Source: Myrica gale
Taxonomy: Eukaryota; Streptophyta; Magnoliopsida; Fagales; Myricaceae
Direction: 5' to 3'
NCBI GenBank assembly: GCA_963930655.1
Contig: OZ005604.1
Location: 1,250,001 to 1,314,000 of the forward strand
Length of the DNA: 64,000 nt
Part shown: positions 60,063-64,000 of the stretch, piece by piece
How the letters are laid out: the number at the start of each line of letters is the position of its first letter
Position numbering within the stretch: the stretch's first letter is position 1
The notes under the pieces: model-generated
Databases searched by the model: none
Seen by the model: the letters and a program-made list of their open reading frames with translations, nothing else
Told to the model about the DNA's origin: nothing
Made by a program: the position numbers and the translations under genes

Positions 60063-61463
60063 ATGGCTCTGTCCTGTCCAGTTTCCGGTTTCCCATTCGT
60101 CTTCCTCGTGACCTTTCTGTCGCTTCTCGTCATTTCACACCAGCAGCAACCCATGCTGAACCCGGCCGAGCAAGAGGCCGTCTACCAGGTCCTCCACTCC
60201 GTCAACCCCGACATCCCATGGCGCTCCCTCTTCCCAGACGATCTCTGCTTCTCCGCCCCACACGGCGTCGTATGTGACTTCTTCTCCGACGACGTTTAGT
60301 CCACTGAAGAGACCGTCCACGTCACCGAGCTTAGCTTCGGGTACGTCTCGGACTACTCTCCCAACCCGCCTTGCTCTCCGGAGCTCTCCACTCTCGACCC
60401 CCTCCTTTTCACCTCCTTGAAGTACCTCCGCAAGCTCTTCTTCTACAAATGCTTCGTCAACGGAACCAATCGCGTTTCGCTACCCGACGTGGTTTCGCCG
60501 AGTTTCTTGCCCACTCTCGAAGAGCTCGTGTTCATCGACAACCCATCTTTTGTTGGGCCTCTCAGCAACGTAATCCGTAATTACTCAAACATAAGAAGGT
60601 TGGTTCTGACAGGAAATGGAGTTTACGGGGATATCCCGAACTTAGTTGGTGAGCTTGTCAATCTCGAAGAGATTACGCTTGCCAGAAACCAACTCAGCGG
60701 TGGGGTCCTTTCAACTCCGACTAAGCTGAAGAACCTGAAGGTACTTGACCTGAGTCATAATCATCTTGACGGTTACGTCCCCGACTCTTTGGGTAATCTC
60801 ACGGAACTCTTGAAGCTGGATTTGAGTGCCAATGGGTTCTTGGGTGAGATCCCAGAGGGTTTAAGGAACCTTCAAAGCCTGGAGTTCTTGGACCTGAGCT
60901 ACAACCGTTTTGGGAACTTCGGCGTTCCACTATTCTTGGCGGATATGCCCAGATTGAGGGAAGTGTATCTAAGTGGGAACTTACTGGGAGGGCGGATTCC
61001 TGAGATATGGTTAAATCTGGCGGGGATTTTGGGGATAGGACTCTCGAACACAGGACTCCTAGGGAAAATACCGGCTTCCATGGGGGTGCATTTGAGGAAT
61101 TTATGTTACTTGAGGCTTGATAACAACAAGCTTGAAGGGACTGTGCCTTTGGAGTTTGGGCTTTTGGAGTCTGCGAGTGAAATCAATTTAGAGAACAACA
61201 ATCTGAGTGGTAGAGTTCCATTCTCCGCGAAGTTCTCTGCCAAAGTTGGTGGGAAGCTCAAGTTGGCAGGGAACCCAGGACTGTGTGTGGATAAGGAATT
61301 ATTGAGCTCTAATGGTGGGAGCAGCTTGGCGCAAGTGAAGATGTGCAGGAGCAAACAGGCTATTCCTAATGCTGTCCTTGTCAACGGGGGTTCTGATTCA
61401 GTGCTGGTTGTTCCTCGTCTGCTTTTGTTTATTGTGTTTCAGTTTCTTTGTCTTTTTGCTTGA
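60063..61463 (+). pseudogene. PII-2-like leucine-rich-repeat protein with an in-frame stop
   Basis: One exon of 467 codons from the ATG at 60063 to TGA at 61461-61463, with a single in-frame TAG at 60297-60299 (codon 79). Relatives are the plant LRR proteins named after Piriformospora indica-insensitive protein 2. They are secreted or surface-anchored, without a kinase. Seen: an N-terminal hydrophobic signal peptide (FPFVFLVTFLSLLVISH), then NPAEQEAVYQVLHSVNPDIP and LFPDDLCFSAPHGVVCDFFS. After the stop: ETVHVTELSFGYVSDYSPNP, followed by about ten LRRs, for example LKVLDLSHNHLDGYVPDSLG and LEFLDLSYNRFGNFGVPLFL, and INLENNNLSGRVPF. It ends with a hydrophobic tail (VVPRLLLFIVFQFLCLFA) that could be a GPI-anchor signal or membrane segment. 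Apart from the TAG the frame is intact, so this is either a very young null allele or a sequence error. Confidence 0.88.
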
Positions 61464-62800
61464 TTAAATTCTTAGGTTTAAAAGTGTTCAAGACAGCAAT
61501 AGAAACTAACATAAGCCAATTTGTGGTTGGGAAATGACACTTGTGTAAACAGGGATATCTTCTGGAAAGAGAATTGCATAAAGTATTATCGCATTTAGTT
61601 TCCAATCTGCAACTTCTGCTTCAATTTTTTTTGGGGGGGGGGGGGGGGGCACTCCCTCTTAATTTTGTACTGCCTCTAGACAATGCCAGCGAGAAAGTGC
61701 ATTGGGATACATGGGGTTGAGTTTGCTTTCAATTCTTTTGGTAATGCATCAATGGGCTTAGGAAACAGTATCGGAAACTTGGCGTGTGATTCTGGTTACC
61801 CTGATCCCGTTGCGCTCGAAGTTTCAGAATTCAATTGTCTCGTCGTTTTCCTTCGGTCGATAACTATTCATCGCGTGTAAGATAACAGATCATGGTTCTG
61901 TGCCTGTTAGATTGGGAGACTACAAATTTCTTAAGATTAATTATCACAAGAAACTCTACTAACAGGATTGGGCGTTTTGCACTCTAAATTAACAGTTTTG
62001 ACATATTGCACTCTATAATTACAATCATATTGTGTTTGTGTTGTAAAATTTTAGTATTGTTAAAATTTTAGGTATTGGGTTTAGTGAAAAAGTGAAGAGA
62101 GATAATTTTTTATATTTTTTTGTAGTAAATAGTAATGATTTGATGGGGAGAGAGAGATTATATTGTAATATTTAATTGTGTTAAAATTTTAGAGGGGGTA
62201 AAATTTTGGTACACAAACGCACCAAATTTTTGTCAATTTTTTAGACTAAAAATACTCTTGATCTATTTTGCATATATTGAAGATACTGTTGTCAATTAAT
62301 TAATTTCTTCTTGAGGTTATTATTGTTAAATGAAGGGTGTAAAGTGTTTAACATTTGAAGTTATAGATTGTAACGTGTTAAAAATGATTGTTTAACATGA
62401 ATAATTAGAGAGTCCGATGTGACAAAATTGATAGTTTAAAATATAATATGTCCTAAAACTGATTGTTAATTTGTGAATTTATTTATTCAAAAAATATATA
62501 TAATCAATGCTTAAGAAAATCATTGTAAGGGGAAAAAAAACCATTGGATTTGAGAGGGAATCCCAAGGTTTTGATGCATTTCCTGTCATATCTCTCGTGA
62601 AGCAAGAAGTTGGAAAAGCAATGCAATAATGATATATAAAACAAAATGATTAGAAACAATAAAAGAAGAATAAAGAATTAGCTCCAAGAGTTAAACTTGC
62701 ACAGTAAGTCTCCACGGAGAAGAAGAAAAGAGAATGGGAGAAAAATCGCTTTGTTTCTAAGAGTTTGATTCTAGCTACAAATATAACGCGCACCAGATCT
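61464..62800. other. Intergenic region with homopolymer tract and MITE
   Basis: A T8-G18-type tract lies at 61624-61649. A family B MITE is at 62029-62223. The open frame at 61683-61880 has no recognisable domain. Otherwise nothing is supported. Confidence 0.4.
62029..62223. mobile_element. MITE, family B (copy)
   Basis: Starts TATTGTGTTTGTGTTGTAAA, contains TATTGGGTTTAGTGAAAAAG, ATGATTTGATGGGGAGAGAG and ATTATATTGTAATA, ends AAAATTTTGGTACACAAACG. Close to the copy nested at 19801. Confidence 0.65.
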
Positions 62801-63954
62801 TCAATAGATCCCTGCAAATCCCTTTTGTGCCTCGTGTTCGAAGGATTGTGGGCAAAGCTCATTGTTCGTTGGTGTGGATACAGATCCAGATCCAGGTCCT
62901 GGATCCGAGAATGGAGATTGATACGTCTCGGAAGAAAATGGAGATTGGTATGTCTCAGAAGCTTGGGGCTTCAATCTTGATGATCTTGTTGACCCACCAA
63001 TAGGAGAGCACTCTTTCGATTTCTTCCTCCTAGCCTTTTTGGGGATATCCGGAAGGCTGTATGTGGGTGAGGCACTCCCTGATGCTGGATCTGAGGATTG
63101 CCGGATTGCATTGAGACCATGTTCAGGCGAGTCCTTAATGGAATTACCTTTAGATGACCTTCTTGATTTTGGCTTGTCTACCTTTTCTCTAGTAGGGAAC
63201 ACAGCTACAACAGCGTTCGATGAAGATGATGATGATGATTGCCGTCTAGATGACCTTGGTAATTCTGGCAAGTCCCCGACCGGGGAGTTTGGACCCCTTG
63301 TCCCTCTCCTAGCTGAACCTAGATTAGTTTGAATAAAAAACGATAATGCATCATGAATAATATCAACCACAATCACATGCATGAAAGAAGAAGACAGGTA
63401 TATAATTGGATAATTCCATAATATATTTTTCGAAAAACTCATTTGGAACTTTTTAAACTATTAAAGCAATCTCAAGTAAGTATATAAGTACCACATTTGA
63501 CTCATTAAATCTAAGAATTATCAAATTTTATCGATTTGTACCTTTACAAAAGATCTAATTATCAAACTCGATTAGCTTATGTTATAAATAAATCATGTGT
63601 CACTTCATGCAACCTATGCCTCGGAGATGGTGATCGATGATAGTGTGGTAATGGAGAACAGGGATGCCTCTTACGTATGAATTATCAGAGCCATGAAGAA
63701 GAGAAAATGATTAGAAAGCTTATCAGTATGTTCCTCCTCGATTCAGTATCATTAGAAAGGTAATAAATCAAGAACAAGTTTTTTTTTTCCCTGAAAATAC
63801 AAGTTACTGATGTGCATGCACCAACATCTGTGGTAAAGAAGTATGCATCGATCGTACCTTCAGAAACCCATTTCTTTCCACTATCATCTCTGAGGTCTCC
63901 AGGAAGAGATAATGGTGCTGATGAAAATCCGGGTGGTGCTTCGAAGTCATTCAT
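62801..63954 (-). CDS. 3' end of an unrecognised Ser-rich plant protein
   Basis: Two exons in matching phase: 63858-63954 and 62801-63318. The first starts right after CGCAG at 63955, and its codons may be the protein's start (ATG at 63952-63954) or an internal exon; the gene probably continues beyond the window. The encoded 204 residues begin MNDFEAPPGFSSAPLSLPGD and continue into a low-complexity basic/Ser-rich region. That region has a poly-Ser run (RRQSSSSSSSNAV), KARRKKSKECSPIGGSTRS with a possible nuclear-localisation cluster, and a direct peptide repeat SETYQSPFS. The stop is at 62801-62803. No known domain was recognised; likely disordered and possibly nuclear. Confidence 0.55.
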
Positions 63955-64000
63955 CTGCGCGAAGGAAATATGGCCTACATGAGATTTGGTGGTAAAGGTT

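Noticed and set aside
63039..63332. 97-codon plus-strand frame
   Set aside because: Shadow of the Ser-rich minus-strand exon (62801-63318).

Overview
This is nuclear DNA from a flowering plant, most likely a eudicot. The genes have many short exons with GT/AG introns and AT-rich intergenic DNA, and the proteins are plant families: RhoGDI for ROP GTPases, NPG-type calmodulin-binding TPR protein, phytochelatin synthase, MRL7L, a PII-2-like LRR protein. The intergenic DNA is full of small non-autonomous transposons (MITEs, TRIMs, one SINE). I see no bacterial-style operon, CRISPR array or phage.

Layout. 1-0.8 kb: last three exons of an unrecognised plant gene (+). 3.0-6.8 kb: RhoGDI, five exons (-). 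9.7-14.3 kb: NPG-related TPR protein, five coding exons and a probable 5'-UTR intron (-); one intron holds a 0.28 kb tandem duplication. 15-25 kb: MITE-rich DNA with one single-exon gene (EDA6-like, -) and a diverged direct repeat, ending in an intact TRIM. 25.6-29.2 kb: an MRL7L-type chloroplast gene that is now a pseudogene, broken by stops, a frameshift and a 1.9 kb rearranged LTR-retroelement insertion. 30.4 kb: a SINE with perfect target-site duplications. 32.0-36.7 kb: complete 12-exon mitochondrial succinyl-CoA ligase beta subunit (+). 40.5-51.1 kb: two tandem phytochelatin synthase loci (-). The upstream copy is complete (8 exons, 514 aa, with Cys56/His162/Asp180). The downstream copy lacks the exons carrying the start and catalytic Cys, and also exon 5 and the last exon. 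51.7-54.3 kb: decayed CACTA/En-Spm-type transposon with a 523 bp foldback element nested inside. 54.5-55.5 kb: a truncated TRIM and another MITE. 55.9 kb: short single-exon J-domain protein (+). 59.5-61.5 kb: an intact TRIM lying 96 bp upstream of a PII-2-like LRR gene that carries one in-frame TAG at codon 79. 62.8-64 kb: last two exons of an unrecognised Ser-rich protein (-), running off the window.

The functional genes are independent housekeeping or signalling genes (TCA cycle, ROP GTPase control, calmodulin/TPR signalling, heavy-metal detoxification) and do not form one pathway. The most notable features are gene decay (three broken genes) and dense, nested miniature transposons. Exon borders were placed by hand from splice consensus, reading-frame phase and recalled family sequences; no database search was run.
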